Shown here: piece after piece, positions 8,674-17,509 of the stretch
Layout: every line of letters starts with the position of its first letter
How positions within the stretch are numbered: the stretch's first letter is position 1
Origin: Arthrobacter_M sp030063245
GTDB taxonomy: Bacteria; Actinomycetota; Actinomycetes; Actinomycetales; Micrococcaceae
Direction: 5' to 3'
DNA: 64,000 bases
Assembly: GCF_051131705.1 (NCBI RefSeq)
Contig: NZ_CP180316.1
Span: forward strand, 1,488,001-1,552,000
The notes under the pieces: model-generated
What the model was told of the DNA's origin: nothing
Seen by the model: only the letters and a program-made list of their open reading frames with translations
The model's database searches: none
Program-made: the position numbers and the translations under genes

Positions 8674-9341
8674 CGGTTCTGCGGCACGTAGGTGTTCTGC
8701 GGCCGACCCGTGGTGCCGTAAGTGAGCCGCAGTTCCACCAGGCCCTTGCGCTCCAGTTCACTGAGATACCGCTGCGCCGTCGGCCGGCTGATCCCGATTT
8801 CATCGGCGACGTCTGCGGCTCCCCTGGCGGCGGGGGCGGAGGCGACGGCGTCAAACACCTTCTGCATGGTCGGCGGCAGCCGTCGACCCGGGGCCGGACG
8901 CGGGGCGTCCGGGCGCCGGTGGAAAACGCTGTCAATGCCGGCCTGATCGACGACCGACGCGACGTCTGTCTCGCTCCGCCATTTCCGGTAGCTTTCCAGC
9001 TGGCTCTTGAGCTGTTCAAAGCCGAAGGGCTTGACCAGATAGTAGACCGCACCGCCGCGCATGGCCGAACGCACTGTCTGCAGGTCCCGCGCGGCGGTAA
9101 TGATGATGATGTCGAGGGGCTCGCCAGCCGCCTGCAGAGAGCGCATCAGGGAAATGCCGTCCTCGTCGGGTAGATAGACGTCCAGCAGGAGCAGATCCGG
9201 TTTCAGCTGGGCAATGGCCTTCCGGGCCATCTGGGCATTGTGCGCCTCCCCGACGCATTCGAAGCCGTCGACTCGGTTGACCCGGGCGGCGTGGATATGG
9301 GCCACGCGGAAGTCGTCGTCGACCACCAGGGTGCGGATCAT
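8670..9341 (-). CDS. response regulator, CitB/DpiA/DctR type
   Basis: A 223-residue two-component regulator. The receiver domain (about 1-120) has the acidic pair in VVDDDFRV, the phospho-acceptor Asp in LLLLDVYLPDEDG, and the Lys of YLVKPFG. The C-terminal part (about 150-220) is a winged-helix/HTH segment (ADVADEIGISRPTAQRYL) and ends with GLVELRLTYGTTGRP, characteristic of the CitT/DpiA group that responds to carboxylates. The start ATG overlaps the end of the kinase gene by four bases. It probably controls the transporter operon read in the opposite direction from 12298; this is inferred from position only. Confidence 0.87.
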   Translation of the reverse strand: MIRTLVVDDDFRVAHIHAARVNRVDGFECVGEAHNAQMARKAIAQLKPDLLLLDVYLPDEDGISLMRSLQAAGEPLDIIIITAARDLQTVRSAMRGGAVYYLVKPFGFEQLKSQLESYRKWRSETDVASVVDQAGIDSVFHRRPDAPRPAPGRRLPPTMQKVFDAVASAPAARGAADVADEIGISRPTAQRYLSELERKGLVELRLTYGTTGRPQNTYVPQNR

Positions 9342-11026
9342 GTTTCATTTCCTTCCAGTGCGGCGGCTGCTGCTGCAACGGCTGTGGCTGTGGACGCGGC
9401 CGCGGGGGAGACCAGGGGGGTCTCCGGCAACCAGACCTCAAACTGGCCGCCGGGACCGGGGAAGACGTCCATGGTTCCTCCGGTACGCCGGACGATCCGG
9501 CTGACCAGGGCCAGCCCGATGCCGCGGCGCATGCCGGGACGGGCAGGTTTTGTGGTGAACCCGTCGGTCAGGACATTGGCAATCTCTGCCAGTGGAACGC
9601 CTGGGCCATTATCCTGGACGGAAATGAAAACACCCGAGGAGTCATCGAGCTGCACGGTAATGTTACGCGGCGCGGGCTGCTCGGACAGTGCGTCCACGGC
9701 ATTGTCCAGCAGGTTGCCGACGATCGTCACCAGCGACTGGGTGTCCGCCGTCGGCGCGAACAGCCGCGAGTCGTCGGTGACCGTGATCTGCACGTCCTGT
9801 TCGGCGGCGACAGTCATTTTCGCCAGCAGCAGGGCCGCCAGTTCTGGCGGTTCAACCCGGGAGCGCAGTCCCTCTCCCGTCGAGTTGGAGGTGCTGGAGA
9901 TTTTAGAAACGTAGCTGCGCGCCTGCTCCACGTCGCCCATCTCCAGCAGGCCGTCGACGACGTGCAGCCGGTTGGCGTATTCGTGTTCCTGCGCCCGGAG
10001 GGCCTGCATCAGACCCTGGACCGAGTGCAGGTCGCGGACCAGGGACTCCACCTCGGTCCGGTCGCGCAGCGTGACCACGGAGCCGATGCTGCGGCCGGCG
10101 AGTGAAACGGACATCCGGTTGACCATCAGCAGCGCGTCCTCAGTCAGCGCCACGGCGTCGGTGCCGCCGATTTCGCCCGTCAGGAGTGCGCGCAGCCGCC
10201 CGGCCGGAAGCAGGTCCTCAAGCCGCTTGCCCACCACATTGCCCTCGAGGTCCAGCAGCCGGCGGGCCTCGGAATTGATCACGGTGACCTTGCCGTCGTC
10301 GTCGAACCCCACCATGGCCTCCCGGATTCCGTGCAGCAGCGCCTCGCGCTCCTGCAGGAGCGAGGCAATGTCCGCCGGCTCCAGATCAAAGGTCACGCGT
10401 TTGATGCGCCGGGAGAGGAGCAGCGACCCCAGCGTGCTGATCAGCAGCACCAGGGCGGAATAGCCAACGATCAGCCAGATATCCTGGGCCAGCTCGGAGT
10501 TCTCCGTGGATTCCAGAATCCCTACCGAGACCTGGCCGATTACGCTGCCGTCGGGGGCCTTGACCGGAGCCTTGGCGTTCGCGGAAAGGCCCAGGCTCCC
10601 GGAATCGGTGCCCGTGTGCGTCTGGCCGTCCAACACCGCGACCGGTTCCTCGAGGGTCGCCCCGATCAGGGCCGGATTGGGATGCGAAAAGCGCACGCCA
10701 GCGCGGTCCGTGACCACCACGTAGGCCGGTTGCGCTTCGGCTTGGATTTTGCCGGCAATGGCCGCGATCTGGTGGCCCGGATCACCGGTCTGCAGGTCCG
10801 CCGCCACCTCCGGCATCTGCGCCACGGTGGTGGCAATCCCGAGCGCGCGCAACTCGTACTGGCGCTGCAGGGTCTGGTTGCTGATCTGGCTGTAGAGGAA
10901 CGCACCCAACGCTACGGTCAGCAGCAGAATGCACAGGATCCACACCAGGATCTGCGAGGCCAGCGGCCGGGTGCGCCAGAGCCGGGCGATGTTATTCAAC
11001 CCGGTACCCCGGGAGCGGACGATCAA
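9338..11026 (-). CDS. sensor histidine kinase, CitA/DcuS type
   Basis: A 562-residue membrane kinase. A first transmembrane helix (about 24-45) is followed by an extracytoplasmic PAS/Cache-like domain (about 50-175), a second helix (about 182-203), a cytoplasmic PAS domain (about 215-325), and a Spo0B-type dimerisation helix with the phospho-accepting His in the context QEHEYANRLHVV. The HATPase domain follows (GNLLDNAVDAL, DNGPGVP, RGIGLALVSR). Such kinases sense small carboxylates or related ligands outside the cell. The start is TTG at 11024-11026; a second TTG lies about eight codons in. The upstream region is cut off by an IS630 element, so its native promoter may be altered. Confidence 0.87.
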   Translation of the reverse strand: MIVRSRGTGLNNIARLWRTRPLASQILVWILCILLLTVALGAFLYSQISNQTLQRQYELRALGIATTVAQMPEVAADLQTGDPGHQIAAIAGKIQAEAQPAYVVVTDRAGVRFSHPNPALIGATLEEPVAVLDGQTHTGTDSGSLGLSANAKAPVKAPDGSVIGQVSVGILESTENSELAQDIWLIVGYSALVLLISTLGSLLLSRRIKRVTFDLEPADIASLLQEREALLHGIREAMVGFDDDGKVTVINSEARRLLDLEGNVVGKRLEDLLPAGRLRALLTGEIGGTDAVALTEDALLMVNRMSVSLAGRSIGSVVTLRDRTEVESLVRDLHSVQGLMQALRAQEHEYANRLHVVDGLLEMGDVEQARSYVSKISSTSNSTGEGLRSRVEPPELAALLLAKMTVAAEQDVQITVTDDSRLFAPTADTQSLVTIVGNLLDNAVDALSEQPAPRNITVQLDDSSGVFISVQDNGPGVPLAEIANVLTDGFTTKPARPGMRRGIGLALVSRIVRRTGGTMDVFPGPGGQFEVWLPETPLVSPAAASTATAVAAAAAALEGNET

Positions 11027-11104
11027 ATTGCACTAAACCACCAGTAATGCTGAAAAGACACGGAAACTCCGGAACTCTTTCTGCACGAAAGGCCCCTTTC
11101 TAAG

Positions 11105-12186
11105 CTATTGTTCCGTGTTAATGGTTTGTTTGTGTTTCATCTTGCCCAGGAGATACTCCGCTGACTTGGTCCAGGTGAATGGTTTGGCGTCCTGGTTGTA
11201 GTTCTCGATGTAGCGTTCCATGGTTTCCTCCAGCTCTTTCACGGAGCTGAATGCTCCGCGTTTGAGGCACTGGCGGGTGATGATCCCGAAGAAGATCTCC
11301 ACCATGTTCAGCCAGGAACAGCTGGTCGGGGTGAAATGCAGGCTCACGCGCGGGTTTTCGGCCAGCCAGTCCTTCACGTTCTGGTGCTTATGGGTCGCAT
11401 AGTTGTCGCAGATGACATGCAGCTCAACCCCGGGGTGGGCGTGGGCGACCCGGCTCAGGAAATCGACGAACTCGATGTTGGTGTGCTTTGGGTAGAAGGC
11501 GTTCGCGCTGAGTTTGCCGGTGAGAACCTCCAAGGCGGCGAACAAGGTGGTGGTGCCGTTGCGCTTGTAGTCGTGCGTCTGCTGCAGCGGGTGGGTCGGG
11601 ACAGCGGCTGGTCCGGGCCGGTGCGGGACAGTGCCTGGATTTGGGTCTTCTCATCAATGCTCACCACCACCGCGTTTTCCGGCGGGGACATGTACAGGCC
11701 CACCACGTCCCGGAGCTTGGACTCCAGGGCCGGGTCGGTGGAGAATTTAAACGTCTCGATCCGATGCGGCTGGATCTTCCAACGGCGCCAGATTCGGGCC
11801 ACGGACGAAAAAGAGATTCCGTGGCGTTCGGCCATGATGCGCGCGGACCAGTGCGAGATCCCCAGCTCCGCCGGCGGGTTCCCGTCATTGGTCAGGGTGT
11901 CGGCAATCAGGGCGAGTTCGTCGATCTCCCGCTCCCGGCCCGGGCGCTGGACATCGGACAGGGCCTCGATCCCGCCCTCGGCATAGCGGTTGCGCCACTT
12001 CAAAACCGTGGGCGCCGAAAACCCGGTGATCTTCTCAATCTGGACATTCGGCATCCCGTCAGCAGCCAACAAAACCGTGCGCGCCCGCAACGCCAACGTC
12101 GCAGTGGAAGAATTCCCACGAGTCAACGCTTCCAGGGCGCCCCGGTCCCCGTCGCGCAACTGAAGTGCCTTTGCCAGATAAACCAT
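11105..12186 (-). pseudogene. IS630-family transposase, frameshifted
   Basis: The N-terminal frame (start at 12186) has the helix-turn-helix part (SAPTVLKWRNRYAEGGIEAL) and the first catalytic Asp in VVVSIDEKTQIQAL. The C-terminal half lies in another frame from about 11590 to 11105: it has the second Asp in VICDNYATHKH and the Glu in SWLNMVEIFF. The change corresponds to a -1 shift close to 11590-11600, where the second frame resumes with HPLQQTHDYKRNG. No A-rich slippery run is visible, so a mutation is more likely than programmed frameshifting, though some IS630 members do use it. The stop codon TAG is built from the left TA target. Confidence 0.8.
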
Positions 12187-12240
12187 GGATCAAGTCTGAC
12201 AAACAATCAGACCCAAAGGAATCAACGACACGCTACACTA
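11106..12240 (-). mobile_element. IS630-family insertion sequence
   Basis: The element is bounded by TA dinucleotides at 11106-11107 and 12239-12240, the TA target duplication expected for IS630/Tc1 elements. Inside these the ends form an imperfect inverted repeat of about 19 bases (roughly 12 matches, by eye). It contains one transposase gene with a frameshift. It separates the two-component genes from the divergent ABC importer. Confidence 0.65.
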
Positions 12241-12297
12241 TTCACAGCATATGTGATACACCTCACGGCAGCTAACGGCAACAACGAAGGGATTCGA

Positions 12298-13197
12298 GTG
12301 ACGACCGTGTCAGAACCAGGAACTGTTCCACAAGCAAGAACCATGCCGGGATCACCAGCAACGGCGGCGTTGGCGCCGGCGATAGAAATGGTCGGGGTGG
12401 CCAAGCGCTTCCGAACCCCGGACGGGGCCGGCTATACGGCGCTGAAGAATCTGGACCTGCGCGTGGAGCGGGGCGAGTTTTGCGCCGTCGTCGGGCCAAC
12501 AGGGTGTGGAAAGTCGACGACGTTGACCCTCGCCGCCGGGATGGAACGGGCATCGGCGGGAAGCGTGAAGGTCTTCGGCAAGGAGGTCACCGGCATTACC
12601 CCGAACGCTGGGTTTATGTTCCAGACGGATGCCATCCTGCCGTGGCAGTCGGTGCTGGATAATGTTGCCGCGGGCCCGCGCTACCGCGGGACCTCCAAGA
12701 ACGTGGCCTACCGGGATGCGCGGGACTGGATCCGCCGGGTGGGTCTGGCCGGATTCGAGACCAACTACCCGCACCAGCTCTCCGGCGGCATGCGCAAACG
12801 CGTGGCGCTGGCGCAGAACCTGATCAACGAACCGGAACTGCTGCTGATGGATGAGCCGTTCAGCGCCCTGGACGTGCAGACGCGCTCCAAGATGAGCACC
12901 GAACTGCTGGGGCTGTGGGAACAGAACAGGCCCGCCGTCGTCTTCGTCACCCATGATCTGGAGGAAGCCATCGCGCTGGCCGACCGAGTGGTGGTCATGA
13001 CCGCCGGACCGGGAGGAGAGATCAAGGCGAACTACCCGATTGACCTGCCCCGGCCGCGGGTGGTGCAGGAGATCCGCTTTGATGCCAAATTCACCGAAAT
13101 CTACCAAAACATCTGGGAGGCGCTCCGCGAGGAAGTGGACATTGCCTACGCGCAGACCACCCGCAGCGCCCCACCAACCGGAGAGGAAGCATCATGA
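12298..13197 (+). CDS. ABC transporter ATP-binding protein (SsuB/NitT/TauT type)
   Basis: A 299-residue ATPase of an NMT1-type importer. It shows Walker A VGPTGCGKST, the Q-loop FMFQTDAILPWQSV typical of the SsuB/TauB/ThiZ group, signature LSGGMRKR, Walker B LLLMDEPFSALD and the H-loop VFVTHDLEEAI. The GTG at 12298 is chosen because GAAGG lies seven bases upstream and the open frame further upstream runs into the IS630 element. It overlaps the permease gene (ATGA). Together with the permease and binding protein it forms a complete importer. The first gene lies only about 58 bases from the IS630 end, so its regulation may have changed. Confidence 0.9.
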   Translation: MTTVSEPGTVPQARTMPGSPATAALAPAIEMVGVAKRFRTPDGAGYTALKNLDLRVERGEFCAVVGPTGCGKSTTLTLAAGMERASAGSVKVFGKEVTGITPNAGFMFQTDAILPWQSVLDNVAAGPRYRGTSKNVAYRDARDWIRRVGLAGFETNYPHQLSGGMRKRVALAQNLINEPELLLMDEPFSALDVQTRSKMSTELLGLWEQNRPAVVFVTHDLEEAIALADRVVVMTAGPGGEIKANYPIDLPRPRVVQEIRFDAKFTEIYQNIWEALREEVDIAYAQTTRSAPPTGEEAS

Positions 13198-14087
13198 GCG
13201 CCGACATCGCCCAAGCGGGCCATCAGGGGATTCCGGGGCCCCCGGAATTCGAGGAATTTGGCGGCACCCGGAGGCCCTCCAGAGCCGCCCACAAGACCCG
13301 GGTGATCGGCAGCCAGCTGGCGATCGTCATCGTTCTGCTCGGCAGTTGGGAACTGCTGGTGCGGGCCAACATACTGGACCCGCTGTTGTATGGGCAGCCC
13401 AGCGGCGTGGTGAACCAGATGTATGTCTGGCTTACGGAGGGCACCGTGAACGGATCGCTGGGGGAGCAGATCATGATCACGCTGGAGGAGGCGCTGATCG
13501 GTTTCGCGATCGGCACCGTTTTGGGCATCGTTTGCGGCGTGGCCCTAGGCCGGGTCGCCTTCCTGTCGGAGGTGTTCGGCCCGTTCATCAAGGTAGTCAA
13601 CGCCATCCCGCGCATTGTGCTGGGCGCATCGTTCGTGGTCATGTTCGGACTGGGACTGATGTCCAAGGTACTGCTGGTCATTGTGCTGGTGTTCTTCGCC
13701 GTCTTCTTCAACGCTTTCCAGGGGACCCGCGAAGTGGACAAGAACTTCATCGCCAATGCCGCCATCCTCGGTGCCAGCAAATGGCAGGTCACCCGCCAGG
13801 TGGTCATTCCCTCCGCCGTCACCTGGATCATCGCCAGCCTGCACGTGGCCTTTGGCTTCGCCCTGATCGGGGCCATTGTTGGGGAGTTCCTGGGATCCCA
13901 GGCCGGGCTGGGCAACCTGATCCGGCAGGCGCAGGGCAACCTGAACCAGAACGGCATCTGGACCGCCATGCTGATCATCGCCGTCGTCGCCCTGATCGCG
14001 GAATGGCTGATCACCAAGCTGGAGATGCGCCTGCTGCGCTGGCGTCCGCCGCAGCACAGCGCCGACGCGGATCTGGCCGCCTTCTGA
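13194..14087 (+). CDS. ABC transporter permease (SsuC/NitT/TauT type)
   Basis: A 297-residue permease with about six hydrophobic helices and the conserved cytoplasmic EAA loop, visible near AAILGASKWQVTRQVVIPSA. FPGD-like and FGLGLMSK segments are also as in the nitrate/sulfonate/taurine group. The ATG overlaps the ATPase stop by four bases. It forms the membrane channel for the substrate delivered by the lipoprotein encoded next. Confidence 0.88.
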   Translation: MSADIAQAGHQGIPGPPEFEEFGGTRRPSRAAHKTRVIGSQLAIVIVLLGSWELLVRANILDPLLYGQPSGVVNQMYVWLTEGTVNGSLGEQIMITLEEALIGFAIGTVLGIVCGVALGRVAFLSEVFGPFIKVVNAIPRIVLGASFVVMFGLGLMSKVLLVIVLVFFAVFFNAFQGTREVDKNFIANAAILGASKWQVTRQVVIPSAVTWIIASLHVAFGFALIGAIVGEFLGSQAGLGNLIRQAQGNLNQNGIWTAMLIIAVVALIAEWLITKLEMRLLRWRPPQHSADADLAAF

Positions 14088-14162
14088 CCCCACTGCCCCG
14101 CGGGCGAACCCGCTCCGAGGCCCAAACCGGTTCCAAGAACCACCATCTCAACGAGGAGAAAA

Positions 14163-15245
14163 ATGTCTCACAAGATCACGTCCGGCGCCTTCACGTCCGG
14201 CAGAAAATGGATGGCCGGCGCGGGCATGGCTGTTGCACTGGCGGCCACCATGACCGGATGCGCCAACACCGCCAGCACCTCGGGCCAAGCACCCCAGCAG
14301 GTCGGGGATACCGCAGGCCAGCAGGTGAAGATCATGGTGGGAGGTCTGAACAAGCAGATCTACCTGCCGTTCAAACTGGCCGACCAGCTGGGCTACTACA
14401 AGGACGCCGGGCTGAACATCCAGCTCACGGATGAGCCCGCCGGTGTGGACGCGGAGACGAACATGATCTCCGGACAGGTGGACGGGGTGGGCGGATTTTA
14501 CGACCACAACCAGGTCCTGCAAGCCAAAGGCAAGTCCACCGAGGCCGTGGTAACGATGCTCCAGGTGCCCGGTGAGGTGGAACTGTGCCGGACCGACCTC
14601 AAGGACAAGATCAAGTCCGCCGCGGACTGGAAGGGACTTAACCTCGGAATTACCGATTTGGGCTCCTCCACCGATTATCTGACCCAGTACATCGGCCAGA
14701 AAAACGGCGTGGCACCGACCGAAACACACCGGATCGGCGTCCAGGCCGGGGCCACCCTGATTGCCGCGATCGACCACAAAAACATCGACTGCGCCATGAC
14801 CACGGAGCCGACCGTGTCCCAGCTGGTCAACACCAACAAGGCCTTCATCCTCTACGACTCGCGGACCCTTGCCGGAGCGCAGGAAACCTTCGGCGGCGCC
14901 TACCCCGCCACGTCGCTGTACATGACCACGGCGTATGTGGATGCGCATAAGGACGTCGTCCAAAAGCTCGCCGACGCCTACGTCAAGACGCTCAAGTTCA
15001 TCGCGGACCACACGGCGGCCGAGATCACCGACAAGGTGCCGGCGGACTACTACGCCGGCGTCGGCAAGGACGCATACATCAAGGCACTGGATGCGGAAAA
15101 GGGGATCTACAGCCCGACCGGGCTCATGCCGGCGGACGGACCGAAGATCGTCAACGACGTGCTTCAGACCAACCCCGATGTCAAGGGCAAGACCATTGAC
15201 CTGGCCAAGACCTTCACGAATGAGTTTGTGCAGGCGGCCAAGTAG
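14163..15245 (+). CDS. ABC transporter substrate-binding lipoprotein (NMT1/SsuA type)
   Basis: A 360-residue protein with a lipoprotein signal: a basic N terminus, a hydrophobic stretch (GMAVALAATMTGC) and a lipobox Cys near residue 29. The mature part starts with KIMVGGLNKQIYLPFKLADQLGYYKDAGLN, in pieces typical of NMT1/THI5-like binding proteins. AGGAG lies a few bases before the ATG. The ligand is not evident; sulfonates, aromatic acids and pyrimidine precursors are bound by relatives. The end is paralogous to the fragment at 7246-7497. A strong terminator follows. Confidence 0.88.
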   Translation: MSHKITSGAFTSGRKWMAGAGMAVALAATMTGCANTASTSGQAPQQVGDTAGQQVKIMVGGLNKQIYLPFKLADQLGYYKDAGLNIQLTDEPAGVDAETNMISGQVDGVGGFYDHNQVLQAKGKSTEAVVTMLQVPGEVELCRTDLKDKIKSAADWKGLNLGITDLGSSTDYLTQYIGQKNGVAPTETHRIGVQAGATLIAAIDHKNIDCAMTTEPTVSQLVNTNKAFILYDSRTLAGAQETFGGAYPATSLYMTTAYVDAHKDVVQKLADAYVKTLKFIADHTAAEITDKVPADYYAGVGKDAYIKALDAEKGIYSPTGLMPADGPKIVNDVLQTNPDVKGKTIDLAKTFTNEFVQAAK

Positions 15246-15284
15246 ACCGGAGTCAGGTCTGACAATGTCCCTGCGATAGGTGTG

Positions 15285-15325
15285 GTGGCGGCCCCGTCGG
15301 TTGGCGGGGCCGCCACTGTCTTTTT
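15285..15325 (+). terminator. Rho-independent terminator of the ABC operon
   Basis: A perfect 12-base stem, GTGGCGGCCCCG (15285-15296) with its complement at 15305-15316, has an 8-base loop and is followed by TGTCTTTTT. It lies 40 bases after the binding-protein stop. Confidence 0.9.
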
Positions 15326-15500
15326 CCGTCGGCGGCTGCAGGAAACGTTAGCCAGCCATCGTCTGATATGTGTCCTTACGGGGAACGGCCCGCGGGACGC
15401 ACATAGTACGAATGCAGAACCGTTGTACATCTGCCTCGCATAACGCACGCTTGCAGCACGTCTACTACAGTCCCGCTCAGCGTCTCTGACGGGTGGCCAG

Positions 15501-15698
15501 CTTGGCTCGATCATCAGTCGTGCCCAAGCCAACCGTGAGCCGGTCTTTTTGTCACGCCGCGCTCGCCGAGTCGCGGCCGTCGTCGATGCCGACGACTGAG
15601 AACGGCTGATCGAACTGGCAGAAGACAAGATGGATATCCATGCAGCCGGGAAATCACGGGAAGAAATGCATGGCACCAAAACGGAGCCGACGCCGTAA
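15501..15698 (+). pseudogene. YefM/Phd-type antitoxin remnant
   Basis: Reading from 15501 gives ISRAQANREPVFLSRRARR followed by VAAVVDADD, then a TGA stop, then ERLIELAEDKMDI and a final TAA at 15696-15698. This is the usual core of a Phd/YefM antitoxin with a nonsense codon in the middle and no proper N terminus. A RelE-type toxin tail follows at once, so this was a toxin-antitoxin pair. Confidence 0.65.
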
Positions 15699-15700
15699 AT

Positions 15701-15817
15701 GACGAGTGGCGAGTACGCACAGACGACTACCGCATCATTCGCGAGATTCACGACAATCAGTTGACAGTTCTAGTCCTCAGAGTCGGACATCGTCGAGAGA
15801 TCTACGAGTCCCACTAG
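15701..15817 (+). pseudogene. RelE/ParE-type toxin, C-terminal remnant
   Basis: Thirty-eight codons give DEWRVRTDDYRIIREIHDNQ and end in RVGHRREIYESH. This is the classical C-terminal half of RelE-family mRNA interferases, with R-x-x-x-Y-R and the GHRREIY end. The N-terminal half is absent, so no toxin is made. Confidence 0.75.
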
Positions 15818-15883
15818 CGGAAAGCCATCCGGGCGAGCTGCTGGGCGGTTCTCAGGCGCACGGCAGATTTGGCGGAGCAGCAC

Positions 15884-16180
15884 CTATGCGTCGTACCTCT
15901 GCTCCACCGTGAAGACGGCGTGCGAGTGCTCGGCTCCGAGACGGTCGAGCAGAGCGAGAGCCGCGGGCGACTCTCCGCTGTTGCGCAGAACCATGAGGGC
16001 GTCCAGGTCGCGCCACGTCGGCTGAAGGCGCCAAAAGCCGCCCTGACCGCGAAGGAGCTCCGCGCGAACGAGGCCATCGGGCTTCTGACCCGTATACAAC
16101 TGGCTGAACCCATCAAGCAGCTCCTGCTCGCGCCCTGCCTTAATCGTCGTGTCTATAGCTGTAACGACCGGTGTGCTCAC
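15884..16180 (-). CDS. antibiotic biosynthesis monooxygenase (ABM) domain protein
   Basis: A 98-residue protein with the ABM ferredoxin-like fold pattern: VVTAIDTTIKAGREQELLDGFSQ at the N terminus (given in part), a GFWRLQPTWRDLDALMVLR middle, and a closing VFTVEQRYDA strand. Family members are small dimeric oxygenases or haem/quinol-binding proteins; the substrate is unknown. It stands alone between the toxin remnant and IS1595. The ATG at 16180 is the first in frame. Length is normal for the family. Confidence 0.7.
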   Translation of the reverse strand: MSTPVVTAIDTTIKAGREQELLDGFSQLYTGQKPDGLVRAELLRGQGGFWRLQPTWRDLDALMVLRNSGESPAALALLDRLGAEHSHAVFTVEQRYDA

Positions 16181-16320
16181 GAGGAATCTCGTCTCCGTTT
16201 CGGAGTTGCAAAAAGGCTAGCTCCATACTACTCAACGAGTCCCGTAAGCGGTCCTCCACTGGACGAATCCCCGGCTGACCTGCGCTCTTGAAGATCGGGC
16301 CGTGAACCGTCCCGTAAGAC

Positions 16321-16345
16321 CCGTTATGCCGTTTCGACATAACGG
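16321..16345. repeat. inverted repeat CCGTTATG / CATAACGG
   Basis: A perfect 8-base inverted repeat with a 9-base spacer. Before IS1595 inserted, it lay next to two further TTATGCCG copies now found just right of the element (17363-17395), and a GGCATAACC occurs at about 17445. They probably belong to the end of the transposon that carried the broken tyrosine recombinase. Confidence 0.5.
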
Positions 16346-16349
16346 GTCT

Positions 16350-17355
16350 AGTGCGTATCCGGTTAGCTCAGGTGTAGTTTGGGATTATGGCACGTCCGGA
16401 CTTTCCGCGGTCGATTCTGGAGTTCCAGGGGAGGTTCGGTGACGAGTCGTCCTGCTTGGAATATTTGTTTGCCTGCCGATGGCCGGAGGGCTTTGTTTGC
16501 CCACGATGTCAGGGGCGTAAGGGCTGGCCCCTTTCGACGCGGATTCTTTGGGAATGTGCTGGCTGCCATCGCCAAACCTCGCAAACGGCCGGGATGGCGC
16601 TGCACAAGACCCATCTGCCGCTCCAGTACTGGTTTTGGGCGGCTTATCTGATGACGACCAGAACGCTCGGAATCTCCGCGGTGCAGCTACAGCGCCAGCT
16701 CGGGCTCAGCCGCTACGAGAGCGCGTGGACGATGCTGCACAAGCTGCCCCGTGCCATGGTCAACCCCGAGCGCACCTTGCTGACGGGGGAGGTCGAGGTT
16801 GATGAATGCGAGGTCGGCGGGGTGGAAAAGGGCCGGAGCGGCGGAGGCAGCCGGATGGCCAAAGCAGCCCATGTTGTTGTTGCTGTTGAGGTCCGCGGCC
16901 AGGGCTCCGGGCGTATTCGTATGCAGGTCATCCCGGAGGCGTCAGGACCAACTTTGTATAACTTCGTCCATGACACCGTGGCACCTGGAGCGGTTGTCCA
17001 TACGGACGGATGGGGTCCGTATGTCCTGCTCGCGAAGAAGGGTTACGACCATCGGCCGCGATCCCAAAGGGCAGCCAAACGCACCGGGGACACTGAACCT
17101 GTCATGCCGCGTGTTCACAGAGCCATCAGCAACTTCAAGTCCTGGCTGCGAGGCACCCATCGCGCCGTGAGTAATGAGCACCTGCAGGTCTATCCGGACG
17201 AGTTCGTCTTTCGTTACAACCGGCGGCGCTCACCCATGTCAGCCTTCCAAAGCCTGCTCGGGCTCGAGTCGCACCATGACCCCACGACCTTCTGGGAAAT
17301 CGTGGCACAAGGGCCCGGCACCACACGCCGAACCTGAGCTAACCGGATACGCACT
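16350..17355 (+). mobile_element. IS1595-family insertion sequence, complete
   Basis: Perfect 23-base terminal inverted repeats lie at 16350-16372 and 17333-17355 (outer sequence AGTGCGTATCCGG). The element is flanked by an exact 8-base target duplication ACGGGTCT at 16342-16349 and 17356-17363. Total length is 1006 bp with one intact transposase gene. Perfect ends and duplication indicate recent insertion. Confidence 0.95.
16387..17337 (+). CDS. IS1595-family transposase
   Basis: A 316-residue transposase (ISXO2-like). The N terminus has a zinc-ribbon with two CxxC pairs (VCPRCQG and ECAGCHRQ). The DDE-type catalytic core follows: EVEVDECEVGG for the first Asp, VVHTDGWGPY for the second, and an N/H-rich third position (AISNFKSWLRGTHRAVSN), then the C-terminal FRYNRR segment. 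Length and order are normal and the frame is intact. The ATG lies 14 bases inside the left inverted repeat. It catalyses cut-and-paste or copy transposition of its own element. Confidence 0.92.
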   Translation: MARPDFPRSILEFQGRFGDESSCLEYLFACRWPEGFVCPRCQGRKGWPLSTRILWECAGCHRQTSQTAGMALHKTHLPLQYWFWAAYLMTTRTLGISAVQLQRQLGLSRYESAWTMLHKLPRAMVNPERTLLTGEVEVDECEVGGVEKGRSGGGSRMAKAAHVVVAVEVRGQGSGRIRMQVIPEASGPTLYNFVHDTVAPGAVVHTDGWGPYVLLAKKGYDHRPRSQRAAKRTGDTEPVMPRVHRAISNFKSWLRGTHRAVSNEHLQVYPDEFVFRYNRRRSPMSAFQSLLGLESHHDPTTFWEIVAQGPGTTRRT

Positions 17356-17509
17356 ACGGGTCTTATGCCGAGTCATTGATTATGCCGAGTGGGGTCCGGC
17401 GGCCTGTGTTCTTGCTGGTCAGGAGCGGTTTTGGGTGAACTACTTGGCATAACCGTGGGCTTGGGTTGATGCTTCTTGGATTAGATTTCGTCGATTTCAG
17501 GAGGCCGCG

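Noticed and set aside
11641..12297. Upstream extension of the ABC ATPase frame
   Set aside because: The open frame runs through the IS630 element antisense to its transposase; the domain and ribosome site fit GTG at 12298.
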